Part shown: piece after piece, positions 1 through 10,381 of the stretch | Numbering within the stretch: the first letter of the stretch is position 1 | Layout: each line of letters opens with the position of its first letter | Assembly (NCBI GenBank): GCA_027484025.1 | Contig: JAIXTI010000158.1 | Span: 1-40,375 of the forward strand | Length of the DNA: 40,375 nucleotides | Origin: a bacterium | Lineage (GTDB): Bacteria; Gemmatimonadota; Gemmatimonadetes; Gemmatimonadales; Gemmatimonadaceae | Direction: 5' to 3' | The notes under the pieces: model-generated | Databases searched by the model: none | What the model saw: only the letters and a program-made list of their open reading frames with translations | Told to the model about the DNA's origin: nothing | Translations under genes and position numbers: made by a program

Positions 1-743
<743 letters not shown>

Positions 744-746
744 CTC

Positions 747-1007
747 GTGAGCGATTCCCTCAAGGTGTCGGTGATTTCGCCGGAGCGCGTGCTGTTCGAA
801 GGCACCGCGTCCGGCGTGATCGCCCCGGCGTTCGACGGTGAGCTCGGCATTCTGCCGTTGCACGCACCGCTCATGACGCTGCTGGGGCGCGGCACATTGC
901 GCGTCACCACGGCCGACGGCGAGAAGCGGTTTCAGGTCGATGGTGGATTCCTGCAAGTGGTCGACAACGCCGTTCGCGTCGTCACCGAGCAGGCGACGGC
1001 CGCGTAA
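747..1007 (+). CDS. atpC: ATP synthase F1 subunit epsilon, short form
   Basis: Central-stalk subunit of F1 that couples rotor and catalytic head. The 86 residues start at GTG 747, 3 nt after the atpD stop, and match the N-terminal beta-sandwich of the family (VSVISPERVLFEG, then FDGELGILPLHAPLMTLL, then VDGGFLQVVDNAVRVV). The protein ends directly after that sandwich. The two C-terminal helices found in ~130-140-aa epsilon subunits, which inhibit ATP hydrolysis in several bacteria, are absent. The reading frame is clean to TAA 1005-1007, so this is a naturally short form rather than an obvious frameshift. Short epsilon subunits are known in some other phyla. It is the last gene of the atp operon as seen here. 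Confidence 0.95.
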   Translation: MSDSLKVSVISPERVLFEGTASGVIAPAFDGELGILPLHAPLMTLLGRGTLRVTTADGEKRFQVDGGFLQVVDNAVRVVTEQATAA

Positions 1008-1329
1008 CGCGTTCGGGCTCGACGAGTTTGTCGCTTGTCGTTCTCCTTGTGTAGTTGAGTTACCGCGCCGAGAGGCGCGAGTGTCGCCGCGGGGTTCGTC
1101 GTGCAGAGCGGTGCCCGACGAACCACCGCGACGACCGGATGTCGGTGCGCGACGTGCGCACCTGCTGGCAACGCCGGCTTCCCTCGGGAGTCGGCGTTTG
1201 CATTTGTGGGACCAATGCGCCAACGGTCGCCCCGTGTGCGGCGTAGCAGAAGCAGGAACGCGCTGCTCCCGGGCGCGCTCCTCACGGTGCTGCACGCAGC
1301 GTGTCTGCTCGCGCCTACCCACGTTACTC
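1008..1329. other. Gene-free stretch between atpC and the LytTR gene
   Basis: No convincing gene is seen. Open frames crossing it have no initiation signal and are continuations of the frames of the flanking genes. A short hairpin with a 6-bp stem and GAGA tetraloop lies at 1064-1079, but no T-run follows it, so it is not a clear terminator. No promoter could be assigned with confidence for the downstream gene. Confidence 0.5.
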
Positions 1330-2355
1330 ATGTCCCTCCGCGTCGCCCTCCTCGGCCAGTTCGCCGATTCGCTTTTGGAGCAGTTGTCGTCCCTCGCCGC
1401 TCCGCTCGATCTCCAGTTGCTGGCGCCGGCGCCAGGCATGGCTGCCGCCCAGTCTATCTTGGTGGCCCCGCTTCCTGACATTGCCGTCGTCAGCACCGCC
1501 ATGGCCGACGGCTCCGGCTACGCCTTGTTGCGCGCGTTGTCTCCGTCGCAGCGCCCGGTGGCCGTGGTGTGCGTTGGCACACGTGACGACGAGGCCGTGG
1601 CCGCGTTCGAGTTGCAGGCCACCGATTTCGTGTTGTGGCCGTCGGCGCCGGAACGGCTGCGTGATGCGTTGTCGCGCGCGCGTCAGCAGGTGTTGCAACT
1701 TGCGCTGCTGCGCACCGCCGACGAGCTGCAGCGGCTGCTCAGCGAAGCGGGCGGCGCCGGCGGTGTCGATCTCAGCGCGCTCTTTGCCGGGCGCGCGGCG
1801 GTGTCCTCGTCCGGCGCGGCGCCCTCTGGCGGCGCCGCGGGGCAGGGGGGCAGCGGACCGGACGCGCTCCGGCGTCGCCGGTCGACGGGGGGGGGCTCCA
1901 CGGGGACGCTCATCGCGTCCGCGCCATGGCGGATGGCCGCACGAGGCGCCGATGGTCGCCCGCTACGTGGCCGCGAGGCCAGCGACGAGGGAGTGCTCGA
2001 CCTCTCGCAGGAAGATGGCGGACGATCCGGGGCCGAGGGGCGCCCGTTGCGTGTGCTGGTGCGCGAGGGACGTCGCACACGCTTTGTGCCGCTCGCCGAT
2101 GTGGACTGGTTCGAAGCGGATGGCAATTACATCAAGGTGCACGCGAGCGGCGAAAGCTACCGGACTCGCGGTACAATCACCGCGATCGAAACGGCACTCG
2201 ACCCGCGCCAGTTCGTGCGCATTCATCGTCGCATCGTGGTGAACATGGATCGGGTGCGGGAAATGAGCCCGCTGCCGGGTGGCGACGGCTTGTTGGTGCT
2301 GGGCGATGGCTCTACGCTTCGGCTCTCGCGAACCTACCGGTCACGCGTCCGCTGA
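1330..2355 (+). CDS. LytTR-family DNA-binding regulator with degenerate receiver domain
   Basis: Probable transcription regulator of 341 aa. Residues ~1-118 have the length and pattern of a response-regulator receiver, including PDIAVVSTAMADGSGY and AVAAFELQATDFVLWP. The phosphorylation residues are missing: the acidic pair is G9/Q10, the acceptor Asp position is S55, and the conserved Lys is W103. Residues ~150-235 are a low-complexity Gly/Ser/Ala/Arg linker. Residues ~238-341 are a LytTR domain (VDWFEADGNYIKVHA, FVRIHRRIVVNMDRV, then LRLSRTYR), which binds direct-repeat DNA sites. The ATG at 1330 is chosen because the receiver-like strand starts there (MSLRVALLGQ); no Shine-Dalgarno is seen. 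No histidine kinase is adjacent. It probably acts without phosphorylation, or by ligand or partner binding; this is inference. Confidence 0.85.
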   Translation: MSLRVALLGQFADSLLEQLSSLAAPLDLQLLAPAPGMAAAQSILVAPLPDIAVVSTAMADGSGYALLRALSPSQRPVAVVCVGTRDDEAVAAFELQATDFVLWPSAPERLRDALSRARQQVLQLALLRTADELQRLLSEAGGAGGVDLSALFAGRAAVSSSGAAPSGGAAGQGGSGPDALRRRRSTGGGSTGTLIASAPWRMAARGADGRPLRGREASDEGVLDLSQEDGGRSGAEGRPLRVLVREGRRTRFVPLADVDWFEADGNYIKVHASGESYRTRGTITAIETALDPRQFVRIHRRIVVNMDRVREMSPLPGGDGLLVLGDGSTLRLSRTYRSRVR

Positions 2356-2907
2356 TTCGTCGTCGGGGCGAGGCGTCCTGTGCGCCCGGTCCGGCCCGTT
2401 TAACGGAACGTCCACAGCGATATACGACCTGGACGTGATGAAACATGGAACACGCGGGAACATTCGGGGCCGAGCCGTGCCTTGTCGGATGTCAGCGCCG
2501 TGGCTGCTGGTCGAAGCGGAATGGCCTCGTCCCAGCGATTCCGAGAAATCTCATTGACACTTTCGCGGTCCGCGCTAGTTTGCCGCGTGCTGCTCAGTTG
2601 TCTTGGCGCTGAGCATCCTGCTCGTTCGCTCACACCTCCACGGTGACGTGGATTCCGGTTGATCTGTTGTTTGCCCTGTGGCGCCTGCGGTTTGGCGCCC
2701 GGCAAATGCCGATCCCTTTCGATTTCCCGCTGGTCTGCCTGTCGCGTGCCGCGCGCGTACGGGCAATAAGTGTCGGTCGTTTGCTGCTGCAGGCCATTCC
2801 CCACATGGCCACGGTGGCGGCGCCCGGCGTTGTAGGCGTTTTGGGGCTTCGCGCTGGTGCGGAGCAACGAAACGTTGTCTCGTGGCACTACCCTCCCGGA
2901 GGAGCAG
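2356..2907. other. 552-nt gene-free leader region upstream of the TonB receptor operon
   Basis: No gene is supported here. A perfect -35-like hexamer sits at 2554, which would leave a ~325-nt untranslated leader before the ATG at 2908. I looked for a cobalamin, TPP or other familiar riboswitch core and did not recognise one. The leader has several short GC-rich hairpin possibilities, but none ends in a T-run. Confidence 0.4.
2554..2581 (+). promoter_or_regulatory. Candidate sigma70-type promoter for the 2908-13334 operon
   Basis: TTGACA at 2554-2559 is a perfect -35 hexamer. It is followed after 16 nt by TAGTTT at 2576-2581, a weak -10. It is the best promoter-like pair in the 552-nt gap and points at the receptor operon. 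It is a visual match only. Confidence 0.35.
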
Positions 2908-5900
2908 ATGAGGTTTCTCGGACGTCGTCGGTGGTTATTCGCGACGGTCCTAGGCGCAGCCCTGGCCGCGCCGATCACCGCCGCACAGGCCCAAACCGGT
3001 AAGTTGACCGGTATTGTGACTGATGCGGAAAGCGGCAAGCCTGTTGAAGGCGTCGCGGTGGTCATTCAGGGCACGACGCTTGGTGCCAATACGAATTCCG
3101 CTGGTCGGTACTTCATCATTCAGGTTCCCCCGGGAACCTATACGGTGCAGGCACGCCGGTTGGGCTTCCAGAGTGTGAACGCGACCGATGTGCGCATCGC
3201 GATCGACGTCACCCGTGAGCAGAACTTCAAGATGAAGGCGTCCAACCAGACCCTTCAGGCCATCACGGTGCAGGCCGAAAAGCAGCCGCTCATCGAGCGC
3301 GGTCAGGTCGGCTCGGGCACGACGATCAGCGAAGAGCAGATCCAGTCGCTTCCCGTCACCTCCATTGCGGGTGTGCTCGCGCTGCAGCAGGGCTTCCAGG
3401 AAGTCCCGCAGAACACGAGCCTCATCTCCGTGGCCGAAGAGCAGCGCAGCACCACGCAGCCGGTCCGCGTGCGCGGCAGCCGCGGTGGGTCGACGCTCTC
3501 GATGATCGACAACATCCCGATCAACAACTCGATCTTCGGATCGAACGCCCTCGACCTCAACGCCTTCGCCGTCAGCGGCGTCGACTTCCGTCGCGGCAAT
3601 ATGCAGCCGCAGTACGGCAACGCGCTGTCGGGGATCATCAACAACTCCGTCCGCGAGGGCGGGTCGCAGGTCTCCGGCTCCATCAGCTTCCAGAACGGCA
3701 CCCTCCCGGGTGAACTGTTCAACTCCACGCAGGACAAGCTGGGCGGCAACAACCTGCTTCGCGGCTATCTGGCCGGTCCGGTGCCGGGTACCAACGCCAA
3801 GGTTCGCTACTCCGTCTCGGGTCAGGTGGAAAGCGGTGCGGGGCGTGTGCTCGAGTTCGACCAGGACGTCTTCTCGGTCAACCAGAACGTCGAGCAGTCG
3901 GAAGTGCTGCCGGCCTACTCGCGCGACCTCATCAAGGGGTGGCAGGCGTTCGGCGGCCGTCAGAACTCCCAGTTCGTGGGCAAGCTGACGTTCCTCCCGT
4001 TCGACAACACCAAGATCAACGTGACGGCCATCGGGGCGGAACGCGCGAACCGGCCGTATCAGCGCGAGTTCATGTTCTCCTACCAGCCTGATCCGCTCAC
4101 GCTGGTGAACAATCGCGCCGACTCGCTCTTCGTCATCAACGACCAGGGCTTCGTGCTGCAGCGCGATCTGACGCCGACGTCGGTGCGCGACCGTAGCACC
4201 ATGTACATCGCGTCGCTCGAACAGCGGTGGGGCCGCAGCTCGCTTACGTTGCGCGCCGCACAGCTCGAGTTCGACCGCGTGACCTGCCCGGTGTTCCGTG
4301 GTGTCTGTCTCCCGGCGCCGTTCTGTCAGGCCAACTTTGCGCAGGGCTTCATCAATCCGTCGCCAGGCCTCTGCGGCACGGTCCCTGACCAGGGTGCCCG
4401 CGGTCAGCTGTACGGTGGCGAAACGTTTACCGATCGCACCTTCCGCGCCGACTTCCAGTCGCAGATCACCGACCACAACAACCTGCAGTTCGGTGCGCAG
4501 TTGGTGACCCACGACCTGGTGTACAGCGACCAAGCGGCCGGTCCTGGCCAGTCGGGTATCACGCCGCTCACCTATCAGGTGTACCGCGCCAAGCCGTACG
4601 ATGCCGCCGCCTACGTGCAGTCGGTCATCGAATACGACTTCATCCGCATCGAACTCGGCGGCCGCTTCGACTACGGCGTCGCGCGTGGTTCGAGCTTTGC
4701 CAACCCGCTCGACCCCGCCAACGGCACCACGGCCCGTGAAGTGTGCAACGGCACGTCGGTCGCCGGGAAGCAGTTGCTGAACGCCCAGGGCCAGCCTTTT
4801 GGCACGACGGGCTGCTTCGCGTCGCGTGAAAACCCGGCCACCAAGCGCCCCATTCTGCTCGACTCGGCTGCGGCCATCGCGCAGGGCGACGACTTCACCA
4901 ACGCCCGCGCCCGCACGGCCTTCAGCCCGCGTATCGGCGTGAACTTCCCGCTCACCGAGCGGTCGCAGTTGTTCTTCAATGCCGGCCGCTATACCCGCGT
5001 CCCCAACTACTCCGACGTGTACCGCAACACGGGTACCGGCACGGTGGCGGGACTCACGGGCAACGGCGATCGGTACTGCGCCGCGTCGCAGGTGAAGCCG
5101 GGCACCACCGAGTGCGCCCCGGACATCCGCACGAGCAACCCGACCTACGTCGGCAACGTCAACCTGCTCCTCGAAGAAGCCAAGTCGTACGAAGTCGGCT
5201 ACTCGACGGTGCTGGGTGCCGAGAGCAACTACGGCCTGCAGGTGGCGGTGTACAACCGCTCGGAAACCGGCCTCACCGGTATCCGCACCAGCCTCGCCAC
5301 GAACGACATCGGTTCCACCTACGACGGCTCCTCGCCGCAGTACCGGACCGTCGTCAACGGTGACTTCCTCACCGCGCGCGGTATGGAAATCTCGCTCGAT
5401 CGTCGCTTGGCGAACCGCTACCAGTACAGCGTCAACTACGGTATTGCCCGGTCGACGTCGAACTCGCAGGCGCCCGATCGCGCCGACGAAATCGCCCGCA
5501 CGGAAGCCAACCGCCGCCAGCTCATCGAAACGGTCACGGACGGCAACATCACGCATACGGCCAATGCGTCGCTCACCTACCGTGTGCAGAACGACATCCC
5601 GTCGCTGCCGTTCAACGCCGGCCGGTTGCTCCGCCAGACGACCGCAAGCCTCACGTACTCGATCACCAGCGGCCTGCCCTACACGCCCATCCGCGCGACG
5701 TCGCTCGCCAACATCGGCGTGACGAACAACGCATCCGACATCAACTCGGGTACGGCGCCCAACGTGCAGAACGTGAACCTGCAGCTCGACAAGCGTTTTC
5801 AGATCCGCAACGTGAACTACTCGGCCTTCTTCCGCGTGGCCAACCTGCTCGACCGGAAGAACTGCGCCCAGGTGTTTGCGAACACCGGTAACTGCGACGC

Positions 5901-6030
5901 CGGTCTGCGCGACTTCCAGAACCGCCGCGTTGGCAACACCGGTGACGTCACCACGTCCACCGGCTTCGACCAGCCTGAATTCATCGGTGCACGCCGCAGC
6001 CTGTTCACCGGCATCACCGTCAGCTTCTAA
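2908..6030 (+). CDS. TonB-dependent outer membrane receptor with carboxypeptidase-regulatory N-domain
   Basis: Outer membrane active transporter of 1040 aa, powered by TonB-ExbBD. The ATG at 2908 is chosen because a strong Shine-Dalgarno (GGAGGAG, 2898-2904) precedes it and a clean signal peptide follows (RRRW, hydrophobic core, cleavage after AQAQ at ~29). Residues ~30-118 form a CarboxypepD_reg-like sandwich (GIVTDAESGKPVEGVAV, GRYFIIQVPPGTYTV). A plug follows at ~125-245 (ISEEQIQSLPVTSIAGVLAL, GNALSGIINN). The remainder is beta-barrel, rich in aromatic/Asn strands and ending in a terminal Phe (GITVSF). The substrate is not predictable. It is the first gene of a five-gene operon with a putative T9SS cargo and a PorV-like protein, so it may act as a surface complex rather than a simple importer; that is inference. 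Confidence 0.93.
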   Translation: MRFLGRRRWLFATVLGAALAAPITAAQAQTGKLTGIVTDAESGKPVEGVAVVIQGTTLGANTNSAGRYFIIQVPPGTYTVQARRLGFQSVNATDVRIAIDVTREQNFKMKASNQTLQAITVQAEKQPLIERGQVGSGTTISEEQIQSLPVTSIAGVLALQQGFQEVPQNTSLISVAEEQRSTTQPVRVRGSRGGSTLSMIDNIPINNSIFGSNALDLNAFAVSGVDFRRGNMQPQYGNALSGIINNSVREGGSQVSGSISFQNGTLPGELFNSTQDKLGGNNLLRGYLAGPVPGTNAKVRYSVSGQVESGAGRVLEFDQDVFSVNQNVEQSEVLPAYSRDLIKGWQAFGGRQNSQFVGKLTFLPFDNTKINVTAIGAERANRPYQREFMFSYQPDPLTLVNNRADSLFVINDQGFVLQRDLTPTSVRDRSTMYIASLEQRWGRSSLTLRAAQLEFDRVTCPVFRGVCLPAPFCQANFAQGFINPSPGLCGTVPDQGARGQLYGGETFTDRTFRADFQSQITDHNNLQFGAQLVTHDLVYSDQAAGPGQSGITPLTYQVYRAKPYDAAAYVQSVIEYDFIRIELGGRFDYGVARGSSFANPLDPANGTTAREVCNGTSVAGKQLLNAQGQPFGTTGCFASRENPATKRPILLDSAAAIAQGDDFTNARARTAFSPRIGVNFPLTERSQLFFNAGRYTRVPNYSDVYRNTGTGTVAGLTGNGDRYCAASQVKPGTTECAPDIRTSNPTYVGNVNLLLEEAKSYEVGYSTVLGAESNYGLQVAVYNRSETGLTGIRTSLATNDIGSTYDGSSPQYRTVVNGDFLTARGMEISLDRRLANRYQYSVNYGIARSTSNSQAPDRADEIARTEANRRQLIETVTDGNITHTANASLTYRVQNDIPSLPFNAGRLLRQTTASLTYSITSGLPYTPIRATSLANIGVTNNASDINSGTAPNVQNVNLQLDKRFQIRNVNYSAFFRVANLLDRKNCAQVFANTGNCDAGLRDFQNRRVGNTGDVTTSTGFDQPEFIGARRSLFTGITVSF

Positions 6031-6048
6031 GTCCCCCTCCCGAGCACG

Positions 6049-9000
6049 ATGACTTTCATCAAGAATTCCATCAGCCCTCGCGCCACGACGGCGCGGCGCC
6101 GCCTTCGGGCGGCCGCCGCGACGCTCGTCGTGGCCGGTGGGGCGTTCGGTGTGCCCAGTGCGATGCAGGCGCAGCGGGGGCTCACGCCTCCGATTACCAG
6201 CATCGACAGCATGCGCGCTGACGGAACGTTCGTCACGAAGCAGCTGGGCGCGTCGTCAAGCGCGTTCAACCTCTTTGCCGCCGAAGATTTCGGTTGCGCC
6301 ACCTTCCGCGCCAGCGGCGATATCGGCGGTGGTACGCAGAACGAAGGTGGCCCAGTCTCCAACCAGGCGGCCGGCACCACGGCGTGCGTGGCTGCGCAGC
6401 GCGGCTTCTACTTCGAAATGCCCATCGTTGGCGGCGCAGGCCCCAACGAATGGCGCAAGATCCGCGCGGTGTATCCGAACGCCCGCACCATGCTCGGCTC
6501 GCCGGGCTACACGGGCTTCTTCACCTTTACGGTCGGTAACCCGCGCAAGGTGTCGCTCGGCGCCGGCGACGGACAGTTCGGCAAGACCTTCTCCGGCGTC
6601 ACGTCGGTCAACGACGGCTCCTGCCGCGGCGACCCAAACACGTTCCGCTTCCTCGGCAACTCCTTGCTGGCCATGAAGGACTGCCCCGTCACGTGGGGCT
6701 CCGAAGGCTTCAAGGGCAAGCCCGTCATTCCTGACGCGACGTGGGAAACGCGCTTCAAGGCGAACCCCACGGGCTTCTCCTGGGATGAGTGGAAGATCCC
6801 GACGTCGCAGTACGACCCGACCAACGCCCTCGGCACGCAGCAGATCTACTCGTACATGTCCGACTACTACCGCGAGCAGAAGCTCCGGTACGGTTCGGTC
6901 GTGGCCGGTGGCGCCGGCGCGCCCAGCGAACAGGGCTACCCGTTGGGTATCGAGTTCAAGATCGAGGCCTTCCAGTTCGGTAACCCGGCGGTGCGCAACA
7001 CCCTGTGGTACCAGATGACGATGGTGAACAAGAGCGCCGACGTCTACGGCGTGGGCGTCGATTACGACTCGCTGTACTATGGCCTCGGCCCCGGTATGGC
7101 GTCCAACCAGAACGCCAACGCCATGTACTTCCAGCCGCAGGAAGGCTCGGTGTACATCGTGCGTTCCGGCGCGTCCGGCCTCTGCAACGCGACGTCGTAC
7201 CCGCGTCGCTACCCGGGCCAGACGGCGGGCTGCAACAGCACCGCTGCCGGTTTCGGCGGTGGCGCCATGGTCATCTCGTTCCTCAAGTCGCCCTTGGGCG
7301 ACCTGCGCAACAAGCTGTTCAGCAACCCGGCCAGCCCGTACTTCGCCCCCAATCATCCGAACGCGGGCGACACGATCACGTACAACCACGCGGCGGCCGG
7401 TGGGTTCGGTAACAACAACCTGCAGTTCAGCATGCGCGGCGCGTACGGTCAGGTGTCGGGCATCGAAGCCGACTACCTCGACGGCCGTACTCCCGCGCAG
7501 CTCGGCGTGGGCGATTACCTCTTCAAGTTCATGCCGGAAGAGTTCAGCGGCGTCGTCCCCGACGCGGCGCAGGCCCGTTTCAACAAGTTCGTCCCGGGTG
7601 CCACGATCAACCCGGTCACCGGTCGGCCGTTCGGTCGCTGGGACTACAACAAGGACGGCATCCAGGACACCATCTCGGTGCCGGGCTGCGGCAGCCGCGG
7701 TTGCCATGTGCTCTGGAGCGATACCATCCCCGGTGGTTATCGCAATGCGAGCTGGGGCAACATCATGAACACCGTGACCGCTGGCCCCTTCCGTCTCAAG
7801 GCCAACGACACGACGCAGTTCCTGTTTGCCTTCACGTGGGGTGCGGACTCGCTCCAGACGCGCACGCGTGTGGACGCCATGCTCAACAGCTACCTCACGA
7901 ACTACGCCGGTCCGACGCCGGCGCCACTGCCGACCATCGTGCCCGGTGTGACCTACACGGTGTCATCGGCCGAGCTGGTTGACTCGACGCGCGCCGGTGT
8001 GGCCGACGCGTCGGTGGGTGCGCAGATCACGATCCGCTATCCGCGTCTCAATCCGGTCGACCAGTTCATGCTGCGCGCGATCGCGAAGATCCGTCAGGAC
8101 TCGATCGACAACGTCGGCAGCGTGCGTCGTATTCTCCGCCTCAATCCCGGCCTGCTGGCCCGCCTCACGGCGCGCGCGAATGACAACGTCGCGCAGGTGA
8201 TGATCTTCAAGTCCTGCAACCAGGGCAACACGTGGACGACGAGCAGCGGTAACGTTGGTGCCTGCGTCGATGCCCCTACGCGCAACATTGACGCCGGTGT
8301 CCCGGCGTTCCAGTGGCGTCCGTGGGCATTTACCAATTACACCAACGGTGTACCGGACGCCGGTAACGTCTCGGAATTCGTGATGGGCGGCCGGACGTAT
8401 GTCTACTCGCTCGTGACGCGGACCAAGGGGTTCTCGGACTTCCGTCTCGTCGACAGCACCGCGGCGGGTTTCGTTGCCACCAACGTGCAGGACGCGCTCA
8501 ACATCACGCAGGACACGATCAGTGCGGCGTTGGCTGGTAGCGGCCCGACCACCATTACGGTGTACGCGCCCATCACCAATGCGGCAGGACGCCGGTTCGC
8601 CCGCGTCGATACCGCGACGGTGCTTGGTAAGGCCACCCAGGACGTGACCGTTGGCGCCATTTCGAACGACGTCACGGGCCGCACACGCATGATCTTCGCG
8701 AACCAGTTCATCGTTCGGAAGACGATCGACACGCTCACCAGCGCTGCCTCCACCACGATCTCGGCACGCTACATCGTGCCGAGTGCCACCACGTCGCCTA
8801 CCGGTACGCGTGTGGTCAACTTCGTGGCGCGTGAGCAGCAGTTCACGGCCAGTGCGAATATCCCGGTGCGCGTTGGCACCGGTCTCTTCACCGGCACGGC
8901 CCGCGGTGTGACGGGCTCGTCGCGCCTCTTCGTCGACACGGTGTCGTCGGCGGCAGGCAACATGGGCTACGTGTGGGTCACGCAGGACGGTCGACCCATC

Positions 9001-10371
9001 TACATCACCAACGACCAATACGCGGCCAACTTCGATCGTGATCAGCTCACGTCGCCGCTGTATCCGGGCTACACGGTTCGCTCGCGAGACAGCTCCAACG
9101 CCGCCACCGGCATGCGTCAGGAGCAGCTGTTCTCGGGAACGATCCGCGACCGTGACTACATCCTGCGCGCGCCGGGCGACACGATCCAGCCGAACGCCCG
9201 TCAGTTCACGGTGTCGGTCCGCCCGATCATCTCGATCACCGGCAACACGCAGCCCAAGCGTGTGCGCGGTGGTGCCTACACGATGACGTGGCTCACGGAC
9301 CCGTGGGGCCCGAAGGCGCCGTTCCGTCTTGATCCGCCGCAGGCGTTGCAGGCCACCATCGACACCTCGCTCAATGAAGTGTCGAAGCTGGCCACGAACG
9401 TCACCATCACCGATGCGCGCTTCAACGCGATGATCGGGGCGACGGCCACGCGTCCGCTGGTGCGGGTGCGCGTGCCCTTCACCATGAAGTACACCGATCC
9501 CGAAGACGGACGCGTGGAAGATGTGCGGTTCGCGATGCTGGCCCGCCCGACGGCGCAGGCGCGTACGCGTCTCATGGGCTCCGGCAACGACACCATCCGT
9601 GTGAACGTGCCCGATTCGCTCTGGCTCCCGGGTGACACGCTCTTCGTCATCCAGCGCGTGCCGACCGACAGTGCGGTCTCCATTGGCGGCGTGCGTACGC
9701 TCGTCATGGGCCCCGATGCTGAAGGTGGTGCGACGGCCTTCCGCCCCATCCGTATCCTTGTTGACTCCATCGGTATCAGCAAGTTCATGGTGGCGTGTGG
9801 TTCGAACGCCGTGGCCAGCGGAACCCGCCCCACGACCTTCGACGCCCAGACCTGTAACCCGCTGGTGATCAACACGCGCGGCGCGACGCCGACGGGTGGG
9901 TATCTGCCGGTCGCGGCCAACTGGACGCAGTACTTCGAACTCACCCAGACCTTCGATCCGCGCTCCGTCTTCAGTCTCGTGGCCACGCCGTTCTCCACGG
10001 CCCCCGAGATCACGAAGGAAATGCTGTCGAAGATCAGCGTGGTGCCGAACCCGTACATCGTCCGCGCTGACATCGACGACATCAACGCGGCCAACCGTAC
10101 GTCGGTCGGCAACATCGTCTTCACCGGGCTGCCCGATCAGGGCACGATCCGCATCTACTCGGTCTCCGGCCAGTACCTGCAGGAACTCACGTGGACGGCC
10201 AGCGACCTGCTGCGTACCGGCAACAACTCCACGTCGGGTGACCTGGCCTACAACCTCCGCACACGCGAAGGCATCGACCTCGGATCGGGGCTCTACCTGT
10301 TCGTCGTGACCGCCACTGGTGAGAAGGGCAAGAACCAGGTGTATCGCGGCAAGTTCGTGATCATCCGTTAA
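6049..10371 (+). CDS. Large secreted protein with type IX-like C-terminal sorting tail
   Basis: Exported protein of 1440 aa and unknown function. A long signal peptide with Arg-rich n-region ends near residue 42 (AMQAQ). The body has no domain I recognise. It contains repeated Thr/Val/Asn-rich beta-type segments, a few Cys (for example CNSTA, SCNQGN) and a hydrophilic surface-protein composition. Residues ~1329-1440 match the layout of type A T9SS C-terminal domains: VVPNPYIV, then GTIRIYSVSGQ, then LGSGLYLFVVTATGEKG, then a final GKFVIIR. In Bacteroidota this tail sends proteins through the type IX secretion system, where PorV carries the cargo. Here a PorV/PorQ-family gene follows after 10 nt, which supports the reading. 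The cargo role in this phylum is inference. Confidence 0.85.
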   Translation: MTFIKNSISPRATTARRRLRAAAATLVVAGGAFGVPSAMQAQRGLTPPITSIDSMRADGTFVTKQLGASSSAFNLFAAEDFGCATFRASGDIGGGTQNEGGPVSNQAAGTTACVAAQRGFYFEMPIVGGAGPNEWRKIRAVYPNARTMLGSPGYTGFFTFTVGNPRKVSLGAGDGQFGKTFSGVTSVNDGSCRGDPNTFRFLGNSLLAMKDCPVTWGSEGFKGKPVIPDATWETRFKANPTGFSWDEWKIPTSQYDPTNALGTQQIYSYMSDYYREQKLRYGSVVAGGAGAPSEQGYPLGIEFKIEAFQFGNPAVRNTLWYQMTMVNKSADVYGVGVDYDSLYYGLGPGMASNQNANAMYFQPQEGSVYIVRSGASGLCNATSYPRRYPGQTAGCNSTAAGFGGGAMVISFLKSPLGDLRNKLFSNPASPYFAPNHPNAGDTITYNHAAAGGFGNNNLQFSMRGAYGQVSGIEADYLDGRTPAQLGVGDYLFKFMPEEFSGVVPDAAQARFNKFVPGATINPVTGRPFGRWDYNKDGIQDTISVPGCGSRGCHVLWSDTIPGGYRNASWGNIMNTVTAGPFRLKANDTTQFLFAFTWGADSLQTRTRVDAMLNSYLTNYAGPTPAPLPTIVPGVTYTVSSAELVDSTRAGVADASVGAQITIRYPRLNPVDQFMLRAIAKIRQDSIDNVGSVRRILRLNPGLLARLTARANDNVAQVMIFKSCNQGNTWTTSSGNVGACVDAPTRNIDAGVPAFQWRPWAFTNYTNGVPDAGNVSEFVMGGRTYVYSLVTRTKGFSDFRLVDSTAAGFVATNVQDALNITQDTISAALAGSGPTTITVYAPITNAAGRRFARVDTATVLGKATQDVTVGAISNDVTGRTRMIFANQFIVRKTIDTLTSAASTTISARYIVPSATTSPTGTRVVNFVAREQQFTASANIPVRVGTGLFTGTARGVTGSSRLFVDTVSSAAGNMGYVWVTQDGRPIYITNDQYAANFDRDQLTSPLYPGYTVRSRDSSNAATGMRQEQLFSGTIRDRDYILRAPGDTIQPNARQFTVSVRPIISITGNTQPKRVRGGAYTMTWLTDPWGPKAPFRLDPPQALQATIDTSLNEVSKLATNVTITDARFNAMIGATATRPLVRVRVPFTMKYTDPEDGRVEDVRFAMLARPTAQARTRLMGSGNDTIRVNVPDSLWLPGDTLFVIQRVPTDSAVSIGGVRTLVMGPDAEGGATAFRPIRILVDSIGISKFMVACGSNAVASGTRPTTFDAQTCNPLVINTRGATPTGGYLPVAANWTQYFELTQTFDPRSVFSLVATPFSTAPEITKEMLSKISVVPNPYIVRADIDDINAANRTSVGNIVFTGLPDQGTIRIYSVSGQYLQELTWTASDLLRTGNNSTSGDLAYNLRTREGIDLGSGLYLFVVTATGEKGKNQVYRGKFVIIR

Positions 10372-10381
10372 CGGAGTCGAG

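Noticed and set aside
1064-1079. Terminator of the atp operon
   Set aside because: A 6-bp stem with GAGA loop exists but no T-run follows, so it does not meet the usual pattern.
2857-2907. Upstream start of the TonB receptor at 2857
   Set aside because: It would bury the signal peptide and run through the GGAGGAG ribosome site that serves ATG 2908.
2950-5556. Open frame of 868 codons antisense to the TonB receptor
   Set aside because: High-GC codon bias on the plus strand keeps this frame open. The product is Arg/Val/Asp/Glu-rich with no domain, and the plus-strand receptor is unambiguous.
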